Below, one piece after another: positions 1-7,711 of a DNA stretch of 26,299 nucleotides (the first letter of the stretch is position 1; each line of letters opens with the position of its first letter). The notes under the pieces were generated by a model that was given only the letters and a program-made list of their open reading frames with translations, was not told the DNA's origin and did not search any database. This stretch comes from Bradyrhizobium sp. (lineage in GTDB: Bacteria > Pseudomonadota > Alphaproteobacteria > Rhizobiales > Xanthobacteraceae): contig JAQGKC010000128.1 in assembly GCA_028290305.1 (NCBI GenBank), positions 1-26,299 on the forward strand, read 5' to 3'. The translations under genes and the position numbers were made by a program.

Positions 1-1186
1 GCGTTACAAGTCACTCTGCCTGCATGATCCGGTTTGGTATGATCATTTGCCTTATCTGCCCTTTCCCCGGAACTGGCCCGTCTTCTCCCCGAAGGACAAG
101 ATCGGGGACTGGCTCGAAATGTACACAAAGGTGATGGAGCTCAATTACTGGGGCTCAAGCGAATGCAAGAAGGCATCTTACGACGAGAAAAGCCGCGAAT
201 GGACCGTTATCGTGCAGCGTGACGGCAAGGAAATCGTCCTCAAGCCAAAACACCTCGTGCTCGCGACGGGAATGTCAGCCAAACCCAACATGCCGCAATT
301 CGAAGGCATGGATATTTTTAAGGGCGATCAGCATCATTCGTCGCGGCATCCCGGGCCGGACAAATACAAAAACAGGAAAGCCGTTGTGATCGGCTCGAAC
401 AATTCCGCCCACGATATTTGTGCCGCGCTTTGGGAAGCTGGAGCAGACGTCACTATGGTTCAACGCTCGACGACCCATATTGTGAAGTCGGACTCGCTGA
501 TGGAACTCGGATTGGCCTCGCTTTACTCTGAACAGGCCGTCCAGTCTGGAATGACGACGGCCAAAGCCGACCTGATCTTTGCTTCGCTGCCTTACAAGAT
601 TTTGCATGAGTTCCAGATCCCGGTTTACAATGCTATCAGGGAACGCGACGCCGATTTCTACAAGCGTCTCGAGAAGGCGGGCTTCCTGCTCGATTATGGC
701 GACGACGACTCGGGTCTGTTCATGAAGTATCTCCGGCGCGGGTCGGGATATTACATCGATGTTGGTGCTTCTGAGCTGATTGCCAATGGCAGCATCAAGC
801 TGAAGAGCGGCGTCGATGTCAAAAGGCTCATGGAGCATTCCGTCATCTTGAGTGACGGGACCGAACTGCCAGCCGATCTGGTCGTCTACGCTACCGGCTA
901 CGGCTCGATGAACGGCTGGGCCGCGGACCTGATCTCCGGGGAGGTCGCTAACAAGGTAGGCAAGGTCTGGGGACTGGGCTCGAATACGACCAAAGACCCG
1001 GGGCCGTGGGAAGGCGAGCAACGGAACATGTGGAAGCCGACACAGCAGGAGGCGCTTTGGTTCCATGGCGGTAACCTGCACCAGTCACGCCACTACTCGC
1101 AGTTTCTGTCCCTCCAGTTGAAGGCGCGAATGGAAGGCATTCCCACGCCGGTTTACGGTCTCCAGAAGGTCCACCATCTTGGCTGA
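1..1186 (+). CDS. Flavin-dependent monooxygenase / NAD(P)-FAD oxidoreductase, 5'-truncated by window edge
   Basis: The reading frame is open from base 2 to the stop at 1184-1186 and gives about 394 residues, so the start lies left of the window. It resembles the C-terminal two thirds of the ~600-residue flavin-containing monooxygenases of the TrkA/COG2072 type. The visible start (RYKSLCLHDP, then FPRNWPVFSPKDK) matches the region that follows the N-terminal FAD-binding fold in that family. The run LVLATG ends the first nucleotide-binding region. AVVIGSNNSAHDIC is the second Rossmann motif (NADPH site), and VVYATGYG is the conserved ATG-containing motif near the C terminus. The family uses NADPH, FAD and O2 to hydroxylate or Baeyer-Villiger oxidise small organic substrates; the substrate cannot be read here. 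A TTG at 47 is in frame, but homology clearly continues upstream of it. A gap of about 330 bases separates it from the minus-strand regulator, so it is probably not part of the next operon. Confidence 0.85.
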   Translation, partial: RYKSLCLHDPVWYDHLPYLPFPRNWPVFSPKDKIGDWLEMYTKVMELNYWGSSECKKASYDEKSREWTVIVQRDGKEIVLKPKHLVLATGMSAKPNMPQFEGMDIFKGDQHHSSRHPGPDKYKNRKAVVIGSNNSAHDICAALWEAGADVTMVQRSTTHIVKSDSLMELGLASLYSEQAVQSGMTTAKADLIFASLPYKILHEFQIPVYNAIRERDADFYKRLEKAGFLLDYGDDDSGLFMKYLRRGSGYYIDVGASELIANGSIKLKSGVDVKRLMEHSVILSDGTELPADLVVYATGYGSMNGWAADLISGEVANKVGKVWGLGSNTTKDPGPWEGEQRNMWKPTQQEALWFHGGNLHQSRHYSQFLSLQLKARMEGIPTPVYGLQKVHHLG

Positions 1187-1516
1187 TCGGCTATTCGATT
1201 CCTTCCAGCATAGTCCGCTCGCATGAGGCCGGAGATGGCGGTGCATTTCGAAAGTCATGCGACTGAGGGTGAGAGTAGGCTCGCGCCGAAATGCGCCTCG
1301 TCTTCCCGGTTAATGGGAACGATTTCCCGTGAGGACACGTCGCAGACCGGAGCGAAATGCCTGGAAATCGTCGCGCGAAATCACTGATGGTTTCCACCAG
1401 CGCGATCGAGCCTTTGCCTACGGCGATCTCGACGTGGCCTTGCCACAACCCCGTGTGTGTACCGAAAAGTGTGTGTACCGAAAATCTTGTCTGAGTTGAC
1501 GACGTGACGGGATCAC
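1187..1516. other. Gap between monooxygenase and gntR; possible decayed gene
   Basis: No intact gene is seen. On the minus strand an 85-residue frame (1448 to 1191) begins with a protein-like stretch, VEIAVGKGSIALVETISDF. Its continuation then looks protein-like only in the other two minus-strand frames (DDFQAFRSGLRR, then CDVSSREIVPINREDEAHF, ending at a TGA near 1259). That is the pattern expected of a small gene broken by frameshifts, but no family was recognised. A 16-bp tandem duplication lies at 1453-1484. No terminator with a T-tract was found after the monooxygenase. Confidence 0.3.
1453..1484. repeat. Perfect 16-bp tandem duplication
   Basis: The unit GTGTGTGTACCGAAAA occurs twice back to back, at 1453-1468 and 1469-1484, without mismatch. 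It lies about 35 bases beyond the stop codon of the minus-strand gntR gene. Each unit carries a GT run, consistent with slippage. No function is assigned. Confidence 0.9.
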
Positions 1517-2356
1517 CTAAGCCTGAAAGCCGGGCCTCCTGCCAAAAAAGTCGCTCGTCAATTGATCCACGGTGAGTGGTGGAACTCTTTTTTCGCTCAG
1601 GATGCGTGTAAGCCGGGTCTGAGCCTGTTGCGCATGCGCCGGAAGAAGCTGGTTCAATCTAGTGCGGTCGCCACGTCGAATCGCATCAATGATCCCCACA
1701 TGTTCGCCGATGTTAATCTCCATTTGCGATTCGAGGAGATCCTTTTCGGTGTTTTCGATTTTATAAATCAAAACCAGCAAGCGTCTGAGATGACGGTGGG
1801 TTGAAAGCGCAAATTCATAAAACAACGCGTTGCCTATCGACCGATGCATCCTGAGATGAAACTCTTCGTTCACTGACGTGATGCCAAGGAACGATTTCCT
1901 TCGAACCTCGTGCGTGTATCGCGCCTGGATTTCCTCGAGGTCCGCGACAAGGTTCTGATCCTCAAAACGGCAGAGTTGGGCAAGGACGGATTCGACTAGT
2001 TGGTAAGCCATGATGACTTCACCAATTTCGACAAGGTCCAATCCGCGAACGAACATACCGCCCCGATTTGGAAAAATGGTTACGAGACCTTCGGCAACGA
2101 GGCGACTGATGGCCTCCCGTGCGGGGGTCCGGCCGAGTTTGAAATGATTGCGGAGCAGCGGCTCGTCGAGCTTGCTTCCTGGTTCCAAACTCATATCAAT
2201 AATTTTCAATCGTATGAGGTCGACCGCCTCCTCCGTTTGCGAAGCACCGCGGCGCTTTTTCACCGTCGCGCGCGAGGTGCCTTTTGCGAGGCTGCGCGCA
2301 ACACTTCGTCTGCTCCGCGGGCTGGCCGAGGATTTGGCAGTTTTTGAACTTTTCAT
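1517..2356 (-). CDS. GntR-family transcriptional regulator, FadR/FCD subfamily
   Basis: This 279-residue protein has a winged helix-turn-helix at about residues 42-105, containing the family pattern EPGSKLDEPLLRNHF...GRTPAREAISRLVAEGLV. A C-terminal all-helical FCD ligand-binding domain follows, at about 110-260, with histidine-bearing motifs (EEFHLRMHRSIGN and, further on, IGEHVGIIDAIRRGD...LPAHAQQA) typical of the metal- and acid-binding pocket. The first 40 residues are a basic, low-complexity tail (many K, R, S) not needed for the fold. The ATG at 2356 is preceded by GGAG at a good distance. It lies 49 bases behind the ridA-like gene on the same strand, so the two are probably co-transcribed, and it diverges from the amino-acid transporter operon. 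FCD regulators usually repress neighbouring catabolic genes and respond to a small carboxylate or amino acid, so it is the obvious candidate controller here. The effector is unknown. Confidence 0.9.
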   Translation of the reverse strand: MKSSKTAKSSASPRSRRSVARSLAKGTSRATVKKRRGASQTEEAVDLIRLKIIDMSLEPGSKLDEPLLRNHFKLGRTPAREAISRLVAEGLVTIFPNRGGMFVRGLDLVEIGEVIMAYQLVESVLAQLCRFEDQNLVADLEEIQARYTHEVRRKSFLGITSVNEEFHLRMHRSIGNALFYEFALSTHRHLRRLLVLIYKIENTEKDLLESQMEINIGEHVGIIDAIRRGDRTRLNQLLPAHAQQAQTRLTRILSEKRVPPLTVDQLTSDFFGRRPGFQA

Positions 2357-2405
2357 GCGCGCTCCTTCGCCAACGGGCCGCTCCAGCTTCCTATCTCACC
2401 CACGC

Positions 2406-2789
2406 TCAACTCGCTGCTATCGGACCAAGGAATGCCACCGCATCGATTTCCACTAACACCCCGTTAAGCTGGCTGCCGGTCAGAGTGCGGACGGGTTTGT
2501 TATTTGGAAAATATCGCGCATAGACCGCGTTAAACCGGGGGGCGTCTGCGAGGTCGGACAGATGAACGGTGACCTTGACGATATTTTTGAAGGTCGCTCC
2601 GAACTTCGCCAGAACGCGTTGGACATTCTCGAGGGTCGCGGCTGTTTGATCTTCGATATTGCTGCCTATCACGTTCCTCTTGGAATCCCGTGGGGTCTGC
2701 CCAGCCGTATAGACAAAGTCACCGGCGCGCAGTCCATGCGAGTAGTGACCGCCGGCCATCGGAAGTTCTTCGGTCTCAGAAAACGTCAT
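2406..2789 (-). CDS. RidA/YjgF family enamine/imine deaminase
   Basis: 127 residues, the usual length for RidA trimers. Family features are GDFVYTAGQTPRD near the N terminus, TLENVQRVLAKFGATFKNIVKVTVHLSD in the middle, and a C-terminal LNGVLVEIDAVAFLG. RidA proteins hydrolyse reactive 2-enamine or imine intermediates, such as 2-aminoacrylate released by PLP dehydratases, to ketoacid and ammonia in the cytoplasm. The canonical RidA catalytic arginine region is replaced here by QLNGVLVEIDAVA, so it may be a Rid2-Rid7 type subgroup rather than the archetype. The frame is open further upstream to 2972, but the ATG at 2789 has a GGAG nine bases before it and starts where homology begins, so the longer form is rejected. 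It sits upstream of gntR and divergent from a transporter and PLP-enzyme operon, which fits a role in detoxifying that enzyme's product. Confidence 0.88.
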   Translation of the reverse strand: MTFSETEELPMAGGHYSHGLRAGDFVYTAGQTPRDSKRNVIGSNIEDQTAATLENVQRVLAKFGATFKNIVKVTVHLSDLADAPRFNAVYARYFPNNKPVRTLTGSQLNGVLVEIDAVAFLGPIAAS

Positions 2790-3123
2790 TGCATTTTTCT
2801 CCGCAGAATTTTTGAAAGTGCTGTGTTGAGGCGCAGCAGCTGAGGGGCTCAACTCTAATGTTCGGGTCAAGCGGACATCCGCCGGGTCGGAAAGAAGTGT
2901 TCGCGAATACGCGGGTTTCAACGAAACAAGAAACAAACTCCAGAAACAGGCGATAGGACTCACCGCGGTCACTCGTTTTCAATTCGGCATCTTCGTTCCC
3001 ATTCGCATGGGTTTGACTCGGTCGTTCATCGGGGAGCTTGCGCATTTCCAGTTGGGTCGGCCCGATGCCTTTACTTCAGTCTGTCCTGCAAGGAAATTGT
3101 GCAGCATCCGCATTTTCCTGCCG

Positions 3124-3152
3124 TTGACACAAATATATGCGACATATATCTT
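3124..3152 (+). promoter_or_regulatory. Sigma-70-type promoter of the ABC transporter operon
   Basis: A perfect TTGACA (3124-3129) is followed, after 17 bases, by TATCTT (3147-3152), a reasonable -10 box. The first gene starts about 90 bases downstream of the -10. An AT-rich palindrome fills the spacer, so a protein bound there would block RNA polymerase directly. The promoter is read from sequence only. Confidence 0.6.
3133..3149. promoter_or_regulatory. Palindromic operator candidate ATATATG-CGA-CATATAT
   Basis: Two perfect 7-bp inverted arms separated by three bases lie between the -35 and -10 boxes. Size and symmetry suit a dimeric GntR/FCD repressor. A related 17-bp element (13 of 17 positions identical in the same orientation) lies before the D-glutamate cyclase gene. 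Binding by the neighbouring GntR protein is inferred. Confidence 0.55.
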
Positions 3153-3241
3153 ACAAAGACGGAGTTATATTACCCTCGACGGTGAATGCAAGTCCGGCCG
3201 GCCCTCGCGCATGAATCCCTGAAGGAGTTGGAGAGCAAGTC

Positions 3242-4021
3242 GTGGACGGAGATCGGCCAATTATCCGGGTGAAGGACTTGCGCAAGTCATTCGGGTCCAC
3301 AGAGGTACTGCGCGGCATCACGATCGATGTGTCGCCGGGATCTGTGCTCAGCATCATTGGAGCAAGTGGATCTGGAAAGAGTACCTTTCTGCGCTGCCTG
3401 AATTATCTGGAGCGTCCGACATCCGGCGATATTCTTGTCGATGGAGAAGCTATCGGTCCTTCGACGGCGGCCAACGGCCAGCGGACATCGGGGGCGTCTC
3501 CGCGAGATATCGCGCGAATGCGATCGAAGCTCGGCATGGTATTTCAGCAATTCAACCTGTGGCCGCACATGACCGTCCTGGGGAACGTGATCGAGGCGCT
3601 GATTCAGGTCAAGCGTATGCCGCGCAGCGAGGCCGTGGATATCGGACAGCGTTTTCTCGCCAAGGTCAATCTGCTGAACAAGAAAGACGAATACCCCGCC
3701 AAATTATCGGGTGGCCAGCAGCAGAGAGTGGCGATCGCGCGTGCGCTCGCCATGCAGCCGAAGGTGATGCTGTTTGACGAGGCGACATCATCGCTCGATC
3801 CGGAGCTGACGGGCGAAGTGTTGGAAGTGATGCGCGATCTGGCACGAGAGGGAATGACGATGCTCGTCGTGACGCACGAAATGGGATTCGCCCGCGACGC
3901 TTCCGATCGGGTGATTTTTCTCCATGATGGCAAGGTCGAGGAGGATGGCACCGCTGCGCAGGTCTTCGGCGCGCCTTCCAGCGAACGCTGTCAACGATTT
4001 ATATCGTCAGCGCTCAGCTAG
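3242..4021 (+). CDS. Polar amino-acid ABC transporter, ATP-binding subunit
   Basis: 259 residues with all the motifs of the GlnQ/HisP/ArtP class: Walker A GASGSGKST at 40-48, a Q-loop in VFQQFNLWPHMTV, the ABC signature LSGGQQQR at 155-162, Walker B VMLFDEATS around D179-E180, and the switch histidine in VVTHEM (H212). The insert between residues about 70 and 90 is of the length also seen in HisP. The protein powers import of an amino acid through the two permeases encoded next. The start is a GTG at 3242, placed by GGAG about eight bases upstream; the only nearby ATG (3211) opens a three-codon frame. It is the first gene of a plus-strand operon and ends five bases before the next start. ATPase function is certain; the substrate is not given by this subunit. 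Confidence 0.95.
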   Translation: MDGDRPIIRVKDLRKSFGSTEVLRGITIDVSPGSVLSIIGASGSGKSTFLRCLNYLERPTSGDILVDGEAIGPSTAANGQRTSGASPRDIARMRSKLGMVFQQFNLWPHMTVLGNVIEALIQVKRMPRSEAVDIGQRFLAKVNLLNKKDEYPAKLSGGQQQRVAIARALAMQPKVMLFDEATSSLDPELTGEVLEVMRDLAREGMTMLVVTHEMGFARDASDRVIFLHDGKVEEDGTAAQVFGAPSSERCQRFISSALS

Positions 4022-4026
4022 TCGCC

Positions 4027-4728
4027 GTGTTTGCCGCCTTACACAATGCATTTGATCCTGCGCTGTTCTGGGAATATCGCGTCGCTCTTTTGACGGGACT
4101 TCTGCAGAACATCATCATCTTCGTTGAAAGCGCCGTTCTCGCAATCCTACTCGCGTTCGTCGTCGGAATCGCAAGCCTCAGTCGTCACGGCGCCGTTCGC
4201 TGGACGGCCATCGCGTACGCTGAGTTTTTCAGAAACACGCCGGAATACGTGCTTCTGGTGTGGGTCTACTTCGTGCTTCCCTTGATAATCGGCACTGCAC
4301 TGGGAACGAAGGTCAAAGTCAGCCCTCATGTTGCGGCAGTCATAGGCCTCGGTGTTGCTTATAGCGGGTTCCTGTCCGAGACGGTGCGTGCCGGATTGCG
4401 TTCGGTCTCCTACGGCCAGACAGAAGCCGCTCTCTCGCTTGGAATGTCGGGGTTCACGGCGCTGCGCCGGATCGTATTGCCGCAGGCCGTGCGCAGGATG
4501 CTTCCCGAGGCTGTCAATCAACTGGTCTCATTGTTCAAATCGACAACGATCGTCTCGTTGATTGCGGTGCAAGACATCATGTACCAGGTCTCGATGATCA
4601 GTATCGCGGAGATGAGACCTGTCCCTCTCTATACCGGTGCCGCGTTGCTCTACTGTATTGTCATTATTCTTGCGACCCAATTGTTCCAGCGGCTGACAGA
4701 GCGATGGCGCCGCCGAGGCTGGGCATGA
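4027..4728 (+). CDS. Polar amino-acid ABC transporter, permease subunit 1
   Basis: A 233-residue integral membrane protein of the HisMQ/GlnP type, with about five hydrophobic segments (first near 18-45, last near 200-222). The conserved cytoplasmic coupling loop reads QTEAALSLGMSGFTALRRIV, followed by LPQAVRRMLPE, and docks on the ATPase. The early NTPEYVLLVWVYF stretch corresponds to the family's RGTPLLVQLF region. The GTG start at 4027 follows the ATPase stop almost directly, so expression is probably by translational coupling. It pairs with the second permease to form the heterodimeric channel. Confidence 0.92.
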   Translation: MFAALHNAFDPALFWEYRVALLTGLLQNIIIFVESAVLAILLAFVVGIASLSRHGAVRWTAIAYAEFFRNTPEYVLLVWVYFVLPLIIGTALGTKVKVSPHVAAVIGLGVAYSGFLSETVRAGLRSVSYGQTEAALSLGMSGFTALRRIVLPQAVRRMLPEAVNQLVSLFKSTTIVSLIAVQDIMYQVSMISIAEMRPVPLYTGAALLYCIVIILATQLFQRLTERWRRRGWA

Positions 4729-4738
4729 GCAGACCGCG

Positions 4739-5416
4739 ATGATTGAAAACTTCAATCGCTTTGTGATCGCCAATATCGGTACCCTGCTCGATGGGCTCTG
4801 GGTCACGACATATGTCTGTTTTTGGGCGTTCCTGCTGGCGGTCGTGCTGGGTTTGATTGCGTGTCTTATTCGAATGCGATTGCCGTATGTGAGAGTTGTC
4901 GCGATCGGGTACATCGAATTTTGTCGCGCGACTCCCATTCTGGTGCAGTTGCTATGGGTCAATTATGTGTGGCCGGAAGTTTTCGGATTTCCGCAAACCG
5001 TGACTGGTGCGGGTATCATCGCGCTCGCGTTGCAGTCGAGTGGATATCTTGCGGAGACATTCCGAGCTGGATTTGAGGGGCTGCCGAAAGGCCAGTGTGA
5101 GGCTGCTCTGGCCGTCGGGATGAGCCGTTGGCGTACCGTGTCCCGGATCGAAGCGCCGCAGGTGGGGTTGGTAGTTGCTCCACTGGTGATCAACCAGCTC
5201 GCCGTCGTCGTGAAATCATCAACGCTTGTCTCCATCATTGCGATTCCTGACTTGATGTATCAGGGGTTGAAGATCGTCAATCAGTGGTACGAGCCAATCG
5301 AGGTTCTCACCACGATTGCTCTGACGTATTTCGCGCTTCTCTTCGCGATCTCCAGGATCGCGAATTACGCCTACGTTCACTTCCAAACCAAATTCGGAAT
5401 TTCGAACAGCCGGTAG
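4739..5416 (+). CDS. Polar amino-acid ABC transporter, permease subunit 2
   Basis: 225 residues, the same family as its neighbour. The N-terminal region has long hydrophobic segments (about 10-40), then RATPILVQLLWVNY, the equivalent of the family's RGTP motif. The coupling loop is QCEAALAVGMSRWRTVSRIEAPQ. The ATG at 4739 lies ten bases after the first permease stop. It forms the translocation pore together with permease 1. The next gene, the binding protein, starts 56 bases downstream. Confidence 0.92.
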   Translation: MIENFNRFVIANIGTLLDGLWVTTYVCFWAFLLAVVLGLIACLIRMRLPYVRVVAIGYIEFCRATPILVQLLWVNYVWPEVFGFPQTVTGAGIIALALQSSGYLAETFRAGFEGLPKGQCEAALAVGMSRWRTVSRIEAPQVGLVVAPLVINQLAVVVKSSTLVSIIAIPDLMYQGLKIVNQWYEPIEVLTTIALTYFALLFAISRIANYAYVHFQTKFGISNSR

Positions 5417-5472
5417 AACAACATCCCAACTCTCAGGTTCGGTTCCATCTCAAACACTTAAGGAGTATGACG

Positions 5473-6324
5473 ATGCAAGATCGATTAGATGTCACAAAGC
5501 GCACGTTGTTGACCGGTGCGCTCGCGGTCGGCGCAGGTGCGGCCGCGCTCGGAAGCATGACGCGAGACGCGCACGCGCAGCTTCTTGACTCCGGTATCGA
5601 TTCAAAGTCCGTGCTGGCCAAGATCAAAAAAGGTGGAACTCTTGAGGTGGGTTATGCTCAACTCCCCCTATGGTTTTACAAGGATGCTAAAAGCGGCGAG
5701 CTGAAAGGCGTCTACAAGGATCTCGTCGAGCTTCTGGCAAAGGACCTTGAGATGACCGTGAATTGGCATGAGGTAACTTTCGCCAATTCCACGATCGGCC
5801 TGCGTTCAGGTGACTATGACCTGTTTGGTTCGTCTGCGACGTACACGGTGCCGCGCGCTACCGTGTGCAATTACGTCGGACCTCTGTGGTCGAAGGGGAG
5901 CTTGGCGGTCATTCGCAAGGCGGACGCAAGCAAATATCAGACCGCGGCGGATCTCAACAGCCCGGATGTGACGATCGCGGTCAACGGGGGATCAAGCGAT
6001 GAGCAGCGGATGCCGCCTCTTTTCCCCAAGGCAAAGTTCATTGCCGTGGCGGGCCAATATTCCATGGCCGCCGAGCCCGTGCGTGCGGGCCGTGTCAACG
6101 CGTGCATCGTGGGAGACACCGAAGCATATGCTCTTGCGAAGCGGAACTCGGAATGGGCAACAATCGTTGACCCCAAAAACGCCTTCGACAAGCGTCCGAA
6201 CACGTGGATGATCCGGCACGGCGATGTTGCCTGGAAAAACTTTCTCGATACTTGGTGCGGCTTCATTGCAGCGAATGGTGAGATTCAGCGGCTGTTCGAC
6301 CAGTATGCTAGCGAAGTTCTCTAG
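5473..6324 (+). CDS. Amino-acid ABC transporter, periplasmic substrate-binding protein (SBP family 3)
   Basis: 283 residues. The start at 5473 has AAGGAG seven bases upstream; an ATG two codons earlier (5467) abuts the AAGGAG and is less likely. The N terminus KRTLLTGALAVGAGAAALG looks Tat-like, although it has KR rather than RR, and AHA (33-35) is the probable signal peptidase site. The mature part follows the family-3 binding fold: GTLEVGYAQLPLWFYKD, then GELKGVYKDLVELLAKDL, and a second lobe with ADLNSPDVTIAVNGGSSDEQ. It captures the amino acid in the periplasm for the permeases. Residues that would normally bind the alpha-carboxylate and alpha-amino groups cannot be assigned with certainty. 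Context (D-glutamate cyclase and a D-amino-acid PLP enzyme downstream) suggests a D-amino acid ligand. Confidence 0.9.
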   Translation: MQDRLDVTKRTLLTGALAVGAGAAALGSMTRDAHAQLLDSGIDSKSVLAKIKKGGTLEVGYAQLPLWFYKDAKSGELKGVYKDLVELLAKDLEMTVNWHEVTFANSTIGLRSGDYDLFGSSATYTVPRATVCNYVGPLWSKGSLAVIRKADASKYQTAADLNSPDVTIAVNGGSSDEQRMPPLFPKAKFIAVAGQYSMAAEPVRAGRVNACIVGDTEAYALAKRNSEWATIVDPKNAFDKRPNTWMIRHGDVAWKNFLDTWCGFIAANGEIQRLFDQYASEVL

Positions 6325-6643
6325 GTGGATTGGCGGCAACGACGCAAATATCTGAGCCTCAGCTCCGAAAGAAGAACCTGGGCTCCATCTTCACGGTCGA
6401 TGCTTTTTGTTGTGTAGCCTAGCCGCCACTTCGTCAAAACACTTTCGCTCTTCTCGCCGAACAACCCTGAAAAGGGCGATGATTCCGCATGACTTGAGCG
6501 CGGTCAGCCAGTCTGGAAAATGAGTGCCGGGCCTCTACCAGTCTCTGCGCTAGGGCCGTCGGTTTTAAATCGAACCCAAGCGAGTCTCTTGCTCATTCGA
6601 ACCGGTCAGATATACGTAAGATATATATTGAGGTGCCATCAAG
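6325..6643 (+). promoter_or_regulatory. Gap between binding-protein gene and D-glutamate cyclase gene
   Basis: No gene is seen in these 319 bases and no strong terminator. The right end carries the ATATACGTAAGATATAT element (6610-6626), followed by GAGGTG as ribosome binding site. A weak promoter, TTGCTC (6589-6594) with TATACG after 16 bases, overlaps that element. The last two genes may therefore have their own regulated promoter rather than depend only on read-through. Confidence 0.4.
6610..6626. promoter_or_regulatory. Second operator candidate, upstream of D-glutamate cyclase gene
   Basis: ATATACGTAAGATATAT has 5-bp inverted arms (ATATA/TATAT) around a 7-base centre and matches the palindrome at 3133-3149 in 13 of 17 positions. 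In the opposite orientation, the 11-mer GTAAGATATAT (6616-6626) is also the exact complement of 3144-3154. It ends 17 bases before the cyclase ATG. A shared regulator, probably the GntR protein of this locus, is inferred. Confidence 0.45.
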
Positions 6644-7561
6644 ATGAATGAAAAAGTCACTCGGATCGAGGCTATCGTCGGGCGCAAGGTCAAGCGCGAC
6701 ATCACTCGAATGACGGAATTGATGAAGGGGAATCTCGAAAAGGCGGCGGAATCGATTCTGAACGCGCCCGACGCCCACGTCGGTATCGTAACCGGCTTTT
6801 TTATTCAGCATGCAACTCCGCCGTCGCCGGAGACGGATGGGCTGATAGGAATGGGACATCTCGCTGCCGGGCTCGCTAGCGCTGGCGTGCCTGTTACAGT
6901 TATTACCGACGCTCCGTGCGCAAAGGCGGTATGGGCCGTGGTCGACGCCGTTCCGGAACAGATCGACCTGGAGGTGACGGCAACGAACGAGAGATCCGTA
7001 TACCGTTTGCGGAAATCTCTTGAAAGCGCCGATCGACCGATCACCCATCTGATTGCTATCGAGCGCGTCTCGCCTGCTGCCGATGGAAAACCCCATCGCG
7101 AGCACGGGTGGGACATGACCCGTGAGACTGCTCCGCTGCATCTCCTTTTTGATGATCCGACCTGGCAGCGGCGTTGGACCACCATCGGGATTGGCGATGG
7201 TGGCAATGAGATTGGCATGGGGTCGTTGCCTCCCGATGTCGTCGAAACGGAAATACCCAACGGCCGAGTCATCGCTGCAACCACGCCAGCCGATTACCTT
7301 ATCGTGGCGGGGGTATCGAATTGGGGAGGCTATGGGCTTCTCGCGGCCATGGCCTGCCTGCAGCCGGAGAAAGCCGCCGCGCTGCTGCGTCATTTTAATC
7401 GCGATATGGATCATCACCTGTTGTCGGCAGCCGTCGAGATTGGGCAGGCGGTGGATGATAGCCGTGTAGATAGTCCAGGACGGCCACAAATGAGCGTTGA
7501 CAGAATCCCGTGGGAACAACATGCGATTCTGCTCGAGGAGATTGCCGCAGTCGTGGCTTGA
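6644..7561 (+). CDS. D-glutamate cyclase-like protein (DUF4392 family)
   Basis: 305 residues matching the bacterial proteins related to the C-terminal domain of D-glutamate cyclase. Visible family features are VGIVTGFFI near residue 50, PETDGLIGMGHLA at 62-74, and the glycine-rich motif GDGGNEIGMG at 184-193. VAGVSNWGGYGL follows near 224-235. Characterised relatives convert D-glutamate to 5-oxo-D-proline. The ATG at 6644 has GAGGTG eight bases upstream. The gene follows an amino-acid importer and precedes a PLP enzyme of the D-serine dehydratase fold, which supports a role in D-amino-acid breakdown in the cytoplasm. The family contains few tested members, so activity on D-glutamate itself is a family-based inference. 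Confidence 0.8.
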   Translation: MNEKVTRIEAIVGRKVKRDITRMTELMKGNLEKAAESILNAPDAHVGIVTGFFIQHATPPSPETDGLIGMGHLAAGLASAGVPVTVITDAPCAKAVWAVVDAVPEQIDLEVTATNERSVYRLRKSLESADRPITHLIAIERVSPAADGKPHREHGWDMTRETAPLHLLFDDPTWQRRWTTIGIGDGGNEIGMGSLPPDVVETEIPNGRVIAATTPADYLIVAGVSNWGGYGLLAAMACLQPEKAAALLRHFNRDMDHHLLSAAVEIGQAVDDSRVDSPGRPQMSVDRIPWEQHAILLEEIAAVVA

Positions 7562-7711
7562 CGCGGCGACGGCGGGGCGGGAGCCTGACTGGCTTTGACA
7601 TCTTGTCGATCGCCGTCGGCGTCTCGCAGACAGTAGACCGCACTCAAGCGATTTGTGATGGCGCACGGTGCAGATGCGCGGGCATAGAAAATTGGCTTCG
7701 TGGAGGAGCAA

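Larger units (their letters stand above)
2790..3241. promoter_or_regulatory. Divergent control region between ridA-gntR and the amino-acid ABC operon
   Basis: These 452 bases hold no convincing gene. The right half contains the plus-strand promoter and palindrome described separately (3124-3152). An inverted repeat with GTTGAG and CTCAAC arms (about 2824-2853) lies just upstream of the ridA start. It encloses CAGCAGCTG and could be a second control site, but this is weak. Just before the transporter start there is a minimal ATG-AAT-CCC-TGA reading frame (3211-3222), followed by two GGAG elements. Confidence 0.6.

Noticed and set aside
1453..1484. Tandem repeat as a CRISPR-like element
   Set aside because: Units are directly adjacent without spacers and only two copies exist.
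2824..2853. GTTGAG/CTCAAC inverted repeat before ridA as a defined operator
   Set aside because: Short arms and a long centre, with no second copy in the window; kept only as a remark on the control region.
2790..2972. 61-residue N-terminal extension of the RidA-like protein
   Set aside because: Not conserved in the family, and the ATG at 2789 has a good ribosome binding site.
7595..7600. TTGACA that might be a -35 box for the PLP-enzyme gene
   Set aside because: No acceptable -10 box at 16-18 bases; the gene is probably transcribed with the cyclase gene.
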